Source: CAZPZZ01 sp964591245 (GTDB taxonomy: Bacteria > Acidobacteriota > Vicinamibacteria > Vicinamibacterales > UBA8438). From it: DNA of 6,400 bases. Where the stretch lies: assembly GCA_964591245.1 (NCBI GenBank), contig CAZPZZ010000199.1, positions 1-6,400 of the forward strand, given 5' to 3'. The notes under the pieces were generated by a model, which was not told the origin of the DNA, searched no databases, and saw only the letters and a program-made list of their open reading frames with translations. This document shows, piece after piece, positions 1 through 5,472 of the stretch (the stretch's first letter is position 1; each line of letters begins with the position of its first letter). The translations under genes were made by a program, and so were the position numbers.

Positions 1-1462
1 TAATGAGGTTCTCGTAGGTTTCGGTCTGCGCGTTGAAACCTTCCTCAACGTTTGTCTGTTCGCGTACCTTCTGGACGACGATCGAGCCCTCTTGACCCGC
101 ATTGGTGGAGATCCACCGCATCGGTTCTTCGAGCGCGCGGCGGATAATGTTGACGCCGATCTGCTGCTCGTCCGGCAATTTCATGTCGGAGAGAGCGTTT
201 TGGCTGCGAAGTAGTGCAACGCCGCCACCCGGGACGATGCCCTCTTCGACGGCCGCCTTCGTGGCGTGCATGGCGTCTTCGACCCGCGCCTTCTTTTCCT
301 TCATTTCGGTCTCGGTCGCAGCGCCAACTTTGATAACCGCGACTCCGCCGACGAGCTTTGCCAGCCGTTCTTGTAGCTTCTCGCGGTCGTAGTCCGATGT
401 CGTTTCATCGATTTGGGTGCGAATCTGCTTCACTCGACCCTCGATGGCCGCGTGCGTGCCCTCGCCTTCGACGATGGTCGTATTGTCTTTGTCGATCGTG
501 ACCTTCTTTGCCTTGCCAAGGTCGTCGACGCCGATGTTCTCAAGCTTCAGTCCAAGGTCCTCCGTGATGGCCTTGCCACCCGTGAGTGTTGCAATGTCTT
601 CGAGCATGGCCTTCCGCCGGTCACCGAATCCCGGCGCTTTCACGGCTGCGCCTTGCAGTGTTCCCCGTAGCTTATTGACGACGAGCGTTGCGAGAGCCTC
701 ACCTTCTACGTCCTCGGCCACGATAAGGAGTGGACGATTCAGTCTCGCTACTTGTTCGAGCAGCGGGAGGAGATCTTTCATGGAGCTGATCTTTTTCTCA
801 TGAATCAGGATGATGGGGTTCTCAAGCACGACCTCCATCCGTTCCGGATCCGTCACGAAGTAGGGAGAGAGATATCCACGGTCGAACTGCATGCCCTCGA
901 CAACATCCAGGGAGGTCTCAAGCGTGCGTGCTTCTTCGACGGTAATGACTCCGTCCTTTCCGACTTTGTCCATGGCTTCCGCGATGATTCGGCCGATGGT
1001 CTCATCGTTGTTGGCGGAAATTTGTCCGACTTGGGCGATCATGTCGCCAGTGACGGCGCGGGACAACTTTGTCAGGTGGTTTACGACGGCCTCGACGGCG
1101 GCTTCGATACCGCGCTTTACCGCCATCGGGTTGGCACCAGCCACGACATTCTTGGCGCCTTCTCGGTAGATCGATTGAGCCAGGACGGTTGCCGTGGTCG
1201 TGCCGTCGCCTGCGATGTCTGACGTCTTACTGGCGACTTCACGCACCATCTGTGCGCCCATGTTCTCAAGCGAGTCCTTAAGCTCGATCTCCTTGGCGAC
1301 GGTCACGCCATCCTTGGTGATCGTGGGGGAGCCAAATTTCTTGTCAAGAACAACATTGCGACCCTTGGGTCCCAGCGTGACCTTGACGCAGTTAGCCAGC
1401 TGGTCCACACCGGCAAGGATGTTCTGCCTCGCTCCTTCACTATAGACAATCTGCTTCGCCAT
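1..1462 (-). CDS. groEL: GroEL, 60-kDa chaperonin (C-terminus cut off by window edge)
   Basis: Cytoplasmic ATP-driven chaperonin that forms double heptameric rings and folds proteins under the GroES lid. I translated 487 codons from the ATG at 1462 to the left edge; the family is about 545 residues, so roughly the last 58 residues, including any Gly-Met tail, lie outside. The N-terminus reads MAKQIVYSEG. The nucleotide-binding motif GDGTTTATVLA is at residues 85-95, with the metal-binding Asp at 86. The apical domain (about 190-375) has RGYLSPYF and KAPGFGDRRKAML; the catalytic Asp in ARVEDAMHAT is residue 396. The chaperonin signature AAVEEGIVPGGG is at 403-414. A GGAG Shine-Dalgarno lies 10 nt before the ATG. 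Small oddities are Cys25 and Gly271, the latter where Val is usual before AAVKAPGFG. The gene is second in the groES-groEL operon. Family assignment is certain; the intact reading frame argues against a pseudogene. Confidence 0.98.
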   Translation of the reverse strand, partial: MAKQIVYSEGARQNILAGVDQLANCVKVTLGPKGRNVVLDKKFGSPTITKDGVTVAKEIELKDSLENMGAQMVREVASKTSDIAGDGTTTATVLAQSIYREGAKNVVAGANPMAVKRGIEAAVEAVVNHLTKLSRAVTGDMIAQVGQISANNDETIGRIIAEAMDKVGKDGVITVEEARTLETSLDVVEGMQFDRGYLSPYFVTDPERMEVVLENPIILIHEKKISSMKDLLPLLEQVARLNRPLLIVAEDVEGEALATLVVNKLRGTLQGAAVKAPGFGDRRKAMLEDIATLTGGKAITEDLGLKLENIGVDDLGKAKKVTIDKDNTTIVEGEGTHAAIEGRVKQIRTQIDETTSDYDREKLQERLAKLVGGVAVIKVGAATETEMKEKKARVEDAMHATKAAVEEGIVPGGGVALLRSQNALSDMKLPDEQQIGVNIIRRALEEPMRWISTNAGQEGSIVVQKVREQTNVEEGFNAQTETYENLI

Positions 1463-1472
1463 GATTGATGTA

Positions 1473-1478
1473 CTCCAA
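1473..1478 (-). promoter_or_regulatory. groEL ribosome binding site
   Basis: On the minus strand TTGGAG precedes the groEL ATG with a 10-nt spacer. It supports the start at 1462, which also gives the canonical MAKQ-type N-terminus. Confidence 0.7.
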
Positions 1479-1503
1479 TTTTGTTCAATATCGATTTGAC
1501 GTG

Positions 1504-1558
1504 GTGACCGGTGTGCCTCTTACCGGGGCAGGGAACGCCCGGAGGCAGCATATATGTC
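1504..1558. repeat. 55-bp direct repeat, copy 1 (left side of assembly gap)
   Basis: These 55 bases are identical to 1659-1713. Copy 1 ends exactly at the first N, and copy 2 begins exactly after the last N. This is the pattern left when two contigs that share a k-mer-length end are scaffolded without being merged. The most economical reading is that the genome has one copy, not two. Confidence 0.95.
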
Positions 1559-1658
1559 NNNNNNNNNNNNNNNNNNNNNNNNNNNNNNNNNNNNNNNNNN
1601 NNNNNNNNNNNNNNNNNNNNNNNNNNNNNNNNNNNNNNNNNNNNNNNNNNNNNNNNNN
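1559..1658. other. Assembly gap, 100 Ns
   Basis: Exactly 100 unknown bases lie between groES and groEL. The round length suggests a placeholder and not a measured distance. If the two flanking 55-bp copies are one sequence, the gap has no real content, and the groES stop to groEL start spacer shrinks from 250 to 95 bp, a normal size for a groESL operon. Any reading frame that crosses these Ns is meaningless. Confidence 0.97.
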
Positions 1659-1713
1659 GTGACCGGTGTGCCTCTTACCGGGGCAGGGAACGCCCGGAGG
1701 CAGCATATATGTC
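1659..1713. repeat. 55-bp direct repeat, copy 2 (right side of assembly gap)
   Basis: Exact copy of 1504-1558, starting directly after the N run. Its last base is the final base of the groES stop codon (TAG, 1713-1715 on the minus strand), so it covers the whole start of the intercistronic region. It contains the hairpin described at 1669-1702. Confidence 0.95.
1669..1702 (-). other. Intercistronic hairpin between groES and groEL
   Basis: In the transcribed (minus) strand, TGCCTC pairs with GAGGCA as a 6-bp outer stem. Inside it CGGGC pairs with GCCCCG with one bulged C, closing a 7-nt loop; four unpaired bases (GTAA) sit on the 3' side between the stems. No U-run follows, so it does not look like an intrinsic terminator. 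A role in mRNA processing, stability or the relative yield of GroES and GroEL is inference. The same structure appears at 1514-1547 in the duplicated copy. Confidence 0.5.
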
Positions 1714-2006
1714 TATTGCACGACCCCTAGGACCTCGTCTTCACGCATAATCAGTAGTTCTTCCCCGTCTAGCTTGATTTCCTGCCCAGAATATTTCCCA
1801 AACAGGATGGTATCGCCCTCTTTCACGTCCATTGGCTGCACGCCCCCGTCCTCTTTCAGTTTGCCCTTGCCGGCGGCGACTACCTTGCCCTGCTGCGGCT
1901 TTTCTTTGGCGGTATCGGGGATGATGATGCCGCCAACCTGTTGCTCCTCGTCTTCGAGACGCTGGACGATGAGGCGGTCGTGAAGTGGTCGTACCTTGCT
2001 AGCCAT
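1713..2006 (-). CDS. groES: GroES, 10-kDa co-chaperonin
   Basis: Heptameric lid that caps the GroEL ring and closes the folding chamber. The 97-residue product is full length for the family. It starts MASKVRPLHDRLIV, a typical first strand. The mobile loop that docks on the GroEL apical domain lies at about 17-34 and includes the hydrophobic GGIIIP tripeptide region (25-30). The roof hairpin is near 45-58, and the C-terminal strand contains EELLIMREDEVLGVV. The start is ATG, with AAGGGAG 11 nt upstream. It is the first gene of the heat-shock operon, directly downstream of a sigma70-like promoter and CIRCE operator, so HrcA repression is expected. The stop is TAG; groEL follows after the gapped spacer. 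Nothing in the protein looks abnormal. Confidence 0.98.
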   Translation of the reverse strand: MASKVRPLHDRLIVQRLEDEEQQVGGIIIPDTAKEKPQQGKVVAAGKGKLKEDGGVQPMDVKEGDTILFGKYSGQEIKLDGEELLIMREDEVLGVVQ

Positions 2007-2017
2007 GGTGTATCCGA

Positions 2018-2024
2018 CTCCCTT
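2018..2024 (-). promoter_or_regulatory. groES ribosome binding site
   Basis: AAGGGAG on the minus strand, 11 nt before the groES ATG at 2006. It lies downstream of the leader hairpin and is not part of its stem. Confidence 0.7.
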
Positions 2025-2041
2025 AATTGTGGATAGATATA

Positions 2042-2072
2042 TCTCCTCGGAAATGAGGTTAGAGCGAGGAGA
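2042..2072 (-). promoter_or_regulatory. Inverted repeat / hairpin in groES leader
   Basis: TCTCCTCG at 2042-2049 is the exact reverse complement of CGAGGAGA at 2065-2072, giving an 8-bp perfect stem with a 15-nt loop. It starts 1 bp after the CIRCE element and would lie in the 5' untranslated RNA, since initiation is expected inside CIRCE. It does not cover the Shine-Dalgarno at 2018-2024. Function is unknown; mRNA stability, a second protein site or a temperature-dependent fold are possibilities. A 10-bp palindrome, AGATATATCT, overlaps its left end at 2035-2044. Confidence 0.5.
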
Positions 2073-2073
2073 G

Positions 2074-2100
2074 TTAGCACTCAGTTCAATTGAGTGCTAA
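2074..2100 (-). promoter_or_regulatory. CIRCE operator (HrcA binding site)
   Basis: TTAGCACTC, then a 9-nt spacer, then GAGTGCTAA: a perfect match to the CIRCE consensus (9-bp arms, 9-nt spacer). HrcA binds this element and represses groESL or dnaK operons until heat stress titrates GroE. Here it touches the last base of the -10 box and covers the expected transcription start, so bound HrcA would block RNA polymerase. This predicts an hrcA gene elsewhere in the genome. Confidence 0.97.
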
Positions 2101-2129
2101 TTGTAGTATTTAGGCCGAATGGGTGTCAA
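2100..2129 (-). promoter_or_regulatory. groESL promoter, sigma70 type
   Basis: On the minus strand, TTGACA (perfect -35; plus-strand 2124-2129) is followed by an 18-nt spacer and TACAAT (-10; plus-strand 2100-2105, one mismatch to TATAAT). Its position directly before CIRCE fits vegetative-sigma transcription controlled by HrcA, without a need for a heat-shock sigma factor. Confidence 0.85.
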
Positions 2130-2195
2130 CTAGCCGGTGTGGAAAACTGTTTGTGTAGACGGGATTGTGATCAGGAGCGGGTCGAAACGCAACGT

Positions 2196-2405
2196 CTAAC
2201 CGGTTCGCTTCAGTTTGTACTCTGAGACCTTTCGACTCAAAGTATTGCGGTGGATGCCTATCATCTTGGCGGCCCGGCCAACTTTCCCGTCAGCCCGGGC
2301 TAGGGCTCGACTGATGAAGCGTCGTTCGAACTCTTGTTTGGCGTCTTCAAAGCGAATTCCCCTCGCGACCATTTCGTCGACCAGACCATTGAGCTCATCG
2401 CGCAC
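2196..2405 (-). CDS. Small Fis-family HTH DNA-binding protein
   Basis: A 69-residue protein that looks like only the C-terminal DNA-binding part of Fis or NtrC-type regulators (HTH_8 fold). The first 25 or so residues are a charged helix (MRDELNGLVDEM...), followed by EFERRFISRALARADG and the helix-turn-helix GRAAKMIGIHRNTLSRKVSEY (43-63), which matches the Fis pattern of an A-x-x-L/M-G-I turn and an R-x-T-L-x-x-K recognition helix. There is no AAA+ or receiver domain. The start is GTG; the frame upstream is closed by TGA at 2448-2450 and has no other usual start, and GAGG lies 8 nt before the GTG. It sits 69 bp after purC on the same strand, so cotranscription is likely, and 66 bp before the groES -35 box. 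Targets are unknown. It could be a nucleoid-type or specific regulator. Confidence 0.8.
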   Translation of the reverse strand: MRDELNGLVDEMVARGIRFEDAKQEFERRFISRALARADGKVGRAAKMIGIHRNTLSRKVSEYKLKRTG

Positions 2406-2474
2406 GGTGTGATCCTCGGTTAGGGCGTACTCCGTTAAGTTGCTTCTTCATTGGACGTTCTAGGGGCGCGATTG

Positions 2475-3413
2475 CTAGTCCAGTGCGCGGCCTGTCAACA
2501 GTTGGTATGCCTCGCGATATTTTCCTTGTGTTCGCGTGATCACATCGTCGGGCAAAGCAGGCGCGGGTTCTTTCCTGTTCCACTGCACTGCATCGAGATG
2601 ATCCCGGACAAATTGTTTGTCGAAACTGGGCTGACTTACTCCAGGACGATAACTCTCTTGAGGCCAGAACCGCGATGAGTCCGGCGTGAGAACCTCGTCG
2701 ATGAGCACGATTTCATCACCGTCCCCAATATCCGTTTGGTTAGCAGTGCCAGGCTGGGAGCGGATAATGCCGAACTCAAATTTGGTATCCGCGACAATAA
2801 TTCCACGAGACGCCGCATGTGCGGCGCCATGCGAGTACAACGCCAGTGTGAGTTCGCGCAAACGGGCCATCAACCGAGGCCCCACACGTTCCGCCGCTTC
2901 GGCTTCGCTGATGTTTTCGTCGTGACCACTCGTGGCCTTTGTTGCTGGCGTAAAGATTGGTTCGGGCAGCTGTACCGACTGCTCAAGGCCGCTCGGTAGT
3001 TGCACTCCGCAGACAGAGCCTGTTCGCTGGTAGTCGTTCCACCCAGAACCGGTGAGATACCCGCGAGCGACACATTCGACTGGAATGGGCTCCGTGCGAC
3101 GCACCAGCATTGAGCGCCCTTTGAGAACCTCGACATGGGGCTGGCAAGCCGCTGGATAATCTTCTGGTGTCGTCGAGATGAGATGATTCTGAATGATGTC
3201 CGCGGTGCGCGCGAACCAGAACGCGGAGAGCTGTGTCAGGACCTTGCCTTTATCCGGAATGGTCGAGGGAATCACCACATCATAGGCGGAAATTCGGTCC
3301 GTCGCGACCATAAGCAGGCAGTCATCAACGGCGTAGAGGTCACGAACTTTACCGCGGAGTTGATGGGTGAGTCCGTGGAGTGCTGTTTCGAAGACGGGAG
3401 TCACAGAAGTCAC
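2475..3413 (-). CDS. purC: Phosphoribosylaminoimidazole-succinocarboxamide synthase (SAICAR synthase)
   Basis: Cytosolic enzyme of de novo purine synthesis: CAIR + aspartate + ATP gives SAICAR. The 312 residues fit the longer, yeast Ade1-like branch and not the roughly 237-residue E. coli form. Motifs in order: the nucleotide-binding GKVRDLYAVDD (21-31); DRISAYDVVIPSTIPDKG (39-56); SAICAR signature 1, IPVECVARGYLTGS (110-123); LPEPIFTPATKA (149-160); GHDENIS (163-169); signature 2, IVADTKFEFG (206-215); LIDEVLTPDSSRFWP (237-251). Between FEFG and LIDE is a hydrophilic stretch (about 217-234) longer than I expect for the family. The start is GTG at 3413, with a weak GAG 7 nt upstream and a stop (TAA) 5 codons upstream; GTG at 3404 is an alternative. 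First gene of the minus-strand group. No other pur gene is in the window. Confidence 0.97.
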   Translation of the reverse strand: MTSVTPVFETALHGLTHQLRGKVRDLYAVDDCLLMVATDRISAYDVVIPSTIPDKGKVLTQLSAFWFARTADIIQNHLISTTPEDYPAACQPHVEVLKGRSMLVRRTEPIPVECVARGYLTGSGWNDYQRTGSVCGVQLPSGLEQSVQLPEPIFTPATKATSGHDENISEAEAAERVGPRLMARLRELTLALYSHGAAHAASRGIIVADTKFEFGIIRSQPGTANQTDIGDGDEIVLIDEVLTPDSSRFWPQESYRPGVSQPSFDKQFVRDHLDAVQWNRKEPAPALPDDVITRTQGKYREAYQLLTGRALD

Positions 3414-3446
3414 GTGTAATCTCGTTTAAGTCAGTCAGGAGCCGAT

Positions 3447-3475
3447 AGCTTACCGAAGCGGTTGAACGCCGGCAA
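3447..3475 (-). promoter_or_regulatory. Possible purC promoter
   Basis: On the minus strand, TTGCCG (3470-3475) is separated by 17 nt from TAAGCT (3447-3452). Each box is only a partial match to TTGACA and TATAAT, but the first T, the A and the last T of the -10 box are kept, the spacing is ideal, and the purC GTG follows about 33 nt later. Weak evidence. Confidence 0.3.
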
Positions 3476-3611
3476 GCCCGAAATCACGTTCGCATCGATT
3501 ATGTGATGCCGATGGTGTAGTAGAGTCAGCGCGTGATACTGCTGTGTCGTAAAGTTCTGAGCTTGGCACGAGTCGCATGCGCTTCCGCTCGGCGTGGGAA
3601 CGTGAGTGGAT

Positions 3612-3773
3612 CTAGACTACTGCTCTGCGTACTTGTTGGGCTTGAGACACATCCAGCGCAATGACGCGTTTAGTGCCTTGCGGGCCGGACGACGCGATGT
3701 CTCGTAGCGTGTAGTCGCCTTGAGTGATTGGTTGCTCGTCATTGGGCGGTTTCGTGCGTTCGCTCGGAATCAC
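3612..3773 (-). CDS. Doubtful small ORF, 53 residues, hypothetical
   Basis: A reading frame with GTG start at 3773 and TAG stop at 3612-3614. The product is hydrophilic, with a middle part TLRDIASSGPQGTKRVIALD and an end VSQAQQVRRAVV that read like ordinary protein. I recognise no family. Points for: no low-complexity sequence, balanced composition, a frame with about 57% G or C at third positions. Points against: no Shine-Dalgarno, only one possible start (GTG), a TAA 3 codons upstream, and a start only 11 bp from the divergent ATG at 3785, which leaves no room for promoters. It could be a real small gene, the decayed end of a former gene, or chance. Confidence 0.25.
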   Translation of the reverse strand: MIPSERTKPPNDEQPITQGDYTLRDIASSGPQGTKRVIALDVSQAQQVRRAVV

Positions 3774-3784
3774 TCTGCCGACTT

Positions 3785-4834
3785 ATGCCCCGTTACGCAC
3801 GAAATATTCTCGTTGTCGTCCTCACCGGGGTGCTCATGTGGTTAGTGCTTCGTCGCGTTGATTTGCTCTCCGTGTGGAGTGAAATTCGCCGAGCTCGTGT
3901 CGATCTTGTTTTCTGGGCCGGGGCACTTTCCGTCCTGTCCCTTTTAATTCGCGTAATCCGTTGGCAAGGGTTACTCGCTCCTATCAAGGCGGTGGGGTTT
4001 CTTTCAGCGTTCCGAGCAACCGTGATGGGGTTCGCCGTGAATGCGTTGTTACCCGGTCGGTTGGGCGAGGTGTTTCGACCTTACGTGTTGGCGCGCCGCG
4101 AGCATTTGAGTGCCAGTGCGGCGTTGGCGACGATCGTATTGGAACGACTTCTGGATCTCATCGCGGTGGTACTACTGTTCTCGGTGTTCCTGATCGGGTT
4201 CAGTGGAGGGATGCGCCATGTCGAAGGGCAGATGCTGACGACGCTGAAAGTGGCGGGGGTGCTGGCCGGCGGTGGGGCAGTGGTCGCACTTGCTTTGATT
4301 GTGATGGTCAGTGCGGCGCCTACGCGTATGGCTAAGTTCGTGTCGTTGGTTGGGCGCTTGCTGCCGCATCGGATCGCCGAGGCGGTACTCGGGATGGTGA
4401 TGGCATTTACGACAGGATTTGAGGTTGCCCGGCAACCTGTTCGATTGCTCCGGATCTTTCTGTGGTCGATACCGATGTGGCTGGGCGTTGCAGCCGGTGC
4501 CTGGTGCATTTGTTATGCATTTGGTATTCCGTTGCCACCAAGTGGTTCGCTGCTGTTGATGGGGTTGATGGTGCTAGGAGTATCGGTGCCCACGCCGGCC
4601 GGTACGGGTGCGTTTCATGCCGCTTTTCAGATTGGCGCGACAAGGTTCTACGGCGCGCCACCGGAAGCGGCGATCGGCGCGGCGCTTGTGCTTCACCTGG
4701 TGACGTTTGGGCCGGTGGCAGCCGTCGGGGTTGGCTGGATGGTGCACGATGGCTTGAGTCTGCGTGGCGCTGTCCATCTCGCTGAGGCGGGGACGTCGGG
4801 TGACGTCGTGGGCAAGATATCCACGTCTGCGTAA
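3785..4834 (+). CDS. Polytopic membrane protein, YbhN/UPF0104 (LPG synthase TM) family
   Basis: A 349-residue inner-membrane protein of the lysylphosphatidylglycerol-synthase transmembrane family (PF03706-like), without the cytoplasmic aminoacyl-transfer domain of MprF. Hydrophobic segments lie near 6-24, 41-58, 76-92, 117-139, 154-176, 222-246, 254-280 and 297-320. Family marks are NALLPGRLGEVFRPYVLARR (86-105), ATIVLERLLDL (115-125) and the late motif SVPTPAGTGAFHAAFQIGA (267-285). Relatives are flippase- or lipid-modification-linked proteins of mostly unknown substrate, so no reaction is claimed. I chose ATG at 3785 (MPRYARNILVVV) because the first membrane helix follows directly. A TTG at 3728 would add 19 residues of unlikely sequence. 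No good Shine-Dalgarno precedes 3785, so the start is not secure. nrdR follows 50 bp later on the same strand, probably as one transcript. Confidence 0.88.
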   Translation: MPRYARNILVVVLTGVLMWLVLRRVDLLSVWSEIRRARVDLVFWAGALSVLSLLIRVIRWQGLLAPIKAVGFLSAFRATVMGFAVNALLPGRLGEVFRPYVLARREHLSASAALATIVLERLLDLIAVVLLFSVFLIGFSGGMRHVEGQMLTTLKVAGVLAGGGAVVALALIVMVSAAPTRMAKFVSLVGRLLPHRIAEAVLGMVMAFTTGFEVARQPVRLLRIFLWSIPMWLGVAAGAWCICYAFGIPLPPSGSLLLMGLMVLGVSVPTPAGTGAFHAAFQIGATRFYGAPPEAAIGAALVLHLVTFGPVAAVGVGWMVHDGLSLRGAVHLAEAGTSGDVVGKISTSA

Positions 4835-4871
4835 GGATCGGCTCGAGAGCAAATGCCGGAGATCCTGTCTC

Positions 4872-4879
4872 AAAGGGGG
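4872..4879 (+). promoter_or_regulatory. nrdR ribosome binding site
   Basis: AAAGGGGG followed by TGA closely resembles the full AAGGAGGTGA anti-16S match. It lies 5 nt before the GTG at 4885 but overlaps the GTG at 4879, so it selects 4885 as the start. Confidence 0.7.
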
Positions 4880-4884
4880 TGAGC

Positions 4885-5343
4885 GTGAAGTGTCCGTTCT
4901 GCGGTCATCTGGCCGACAAAGTCGTCGATTCGCGCGAAAGCCGTGAAGGGGAAGTGATTCGGCGCCGACGCGAGTGCCAAGAGTGTGGTCGTCGCTTTAC
5001 CAGCTATGAGCGGATTGACGAGATCCCGTACATGGTTGTCAAGAAGGATGGAACCCGCGAGCGATTTGAGCGCCAGAAGGTGACAGCCGGCATGCTCAAG
5101 GCATGTGAGAAGCGTCCGGTGACGGTGGCGGCTGTCGAGGCGATTGCCGACCGAGTGGAGGCCATCCTACAGGACCGTCCGGAAAAGGAGATACCGACTG
5201 GAGAAGTGGGTGCCTTTGTCATGAAGGAGTTGAAACAGCTCGACAAGGTGGCCTACGTGCGTTTTGCCTCCGTGTATCGACATTTTCGCGATATCGGCGA
5301 GTTCATGACTGAACTGCGCGATCTCCTAGACACTGATACCTGA
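4885..5343 (+). CDS. nrdR: NrdR, ribonucleotide reductase transcriptional repressor
   Basis: Zinc- and nucleotide-binding repressor that senses ATP/dATP and shuts down ribonucleotide reductase (nrd) operons by binding NrdR boxes. The 152-residue product is of normal length (about 150). The N-terminal zinc ribbon has Cys3-x2-Cys6 and Cys31-x2-Cys34 (MKCPFCG and CQECGRRFTSYER). The ATP-cone domain spans about 49-139, with VVKKDGTRERFERQKV (51-66) and VAYVRFASVYRHF (122-134). The start is GTG at 4885, which gives the canonical MKCPFCG; a GTG two codons earlier (4879) lies inside the Shine-Dalgarno. It probably shares a transcript with the membrane protein gene upstream. No nrd gene or recognisable pair of NrdR boxes is in the window, so its targets lie elsewhere. 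The 129 bp after it, before the convergent gene, show no clear terminator. Confidence 0.97.
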   Translation: MKCPFCGHLADKVVDSRESREGEVIRRRRECQECGRRFTSYERIDEIPYMVVKKDGTRERFERQKVTAGMLKACEKRPVTVAAVEAIADRVEAILQDRPEKEIPTGEVGAFVMKELKQLDKVAYVRFASVYRHFRDIGEFMTELRDLLDTDT

Positions 5344-5472
5344 GTTCGACATCGTACATTTGAGAAGAGGTTCTTGTCACCGCGTTGTCCGTGTTTATGG
5401 GATCGAGTTTGTTGGAGCAGTCTAAAGACCCCGGGGAATACGGACCGCAGGTTGTGCGTGAGGTCGGTATGA

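Larger units (their letters stand above)
3414..3784. other. Divergent intergenic region between purC and the membrane protein gene
   Basis: 371 bp separate the start codons of purC (minus) and the membrane protein gene (plus). I looked for tRNA T-loops, riboswitch-like conserved blocks, inverted repeats with U-tracts and tandem repeats, and found none that convince. Only short pairings appear, such as GCATC/GATGC around 3492-3509. Promoters for both flanking genes should be here; I can point only to a weak purC candidate. A doubtful 53-codon minus-strand ORF occupies 3612-3773. Confidence 0.6.

Noticed and set aside
1303..1551. Minus-strand frame starting in the groES-groEL spacer (MLPPGVPCPGKRH...) and running into groEL
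   Set aside because: It overlaps groEL out of frame, has low-quality Arg/Ser-rich sequence, and starts inside the hairpin segment; it is a shadow of the chaperonin gene.
1465..1750. Reading frames crossing the N run
   Set aside because: They exist only because Ns contain no stop codons and because the 55-bp flank is duplicated.
3482..3560. tRNA-like text with a TTCGCATC T-loop resemblance near 3489 and a D-arm-like stretch near 3510-3535
   Set aside because: The flanking bases do not form a T-stem and no acceptor stem pairs across the region.
3728..3784. TTG-initiated 19-residue N-terminal extension of the membrane protein
   Set aside because: The added residues are not a signal peptide or a conserved part, and the ATG at 3785 places the first membrane helix normally.
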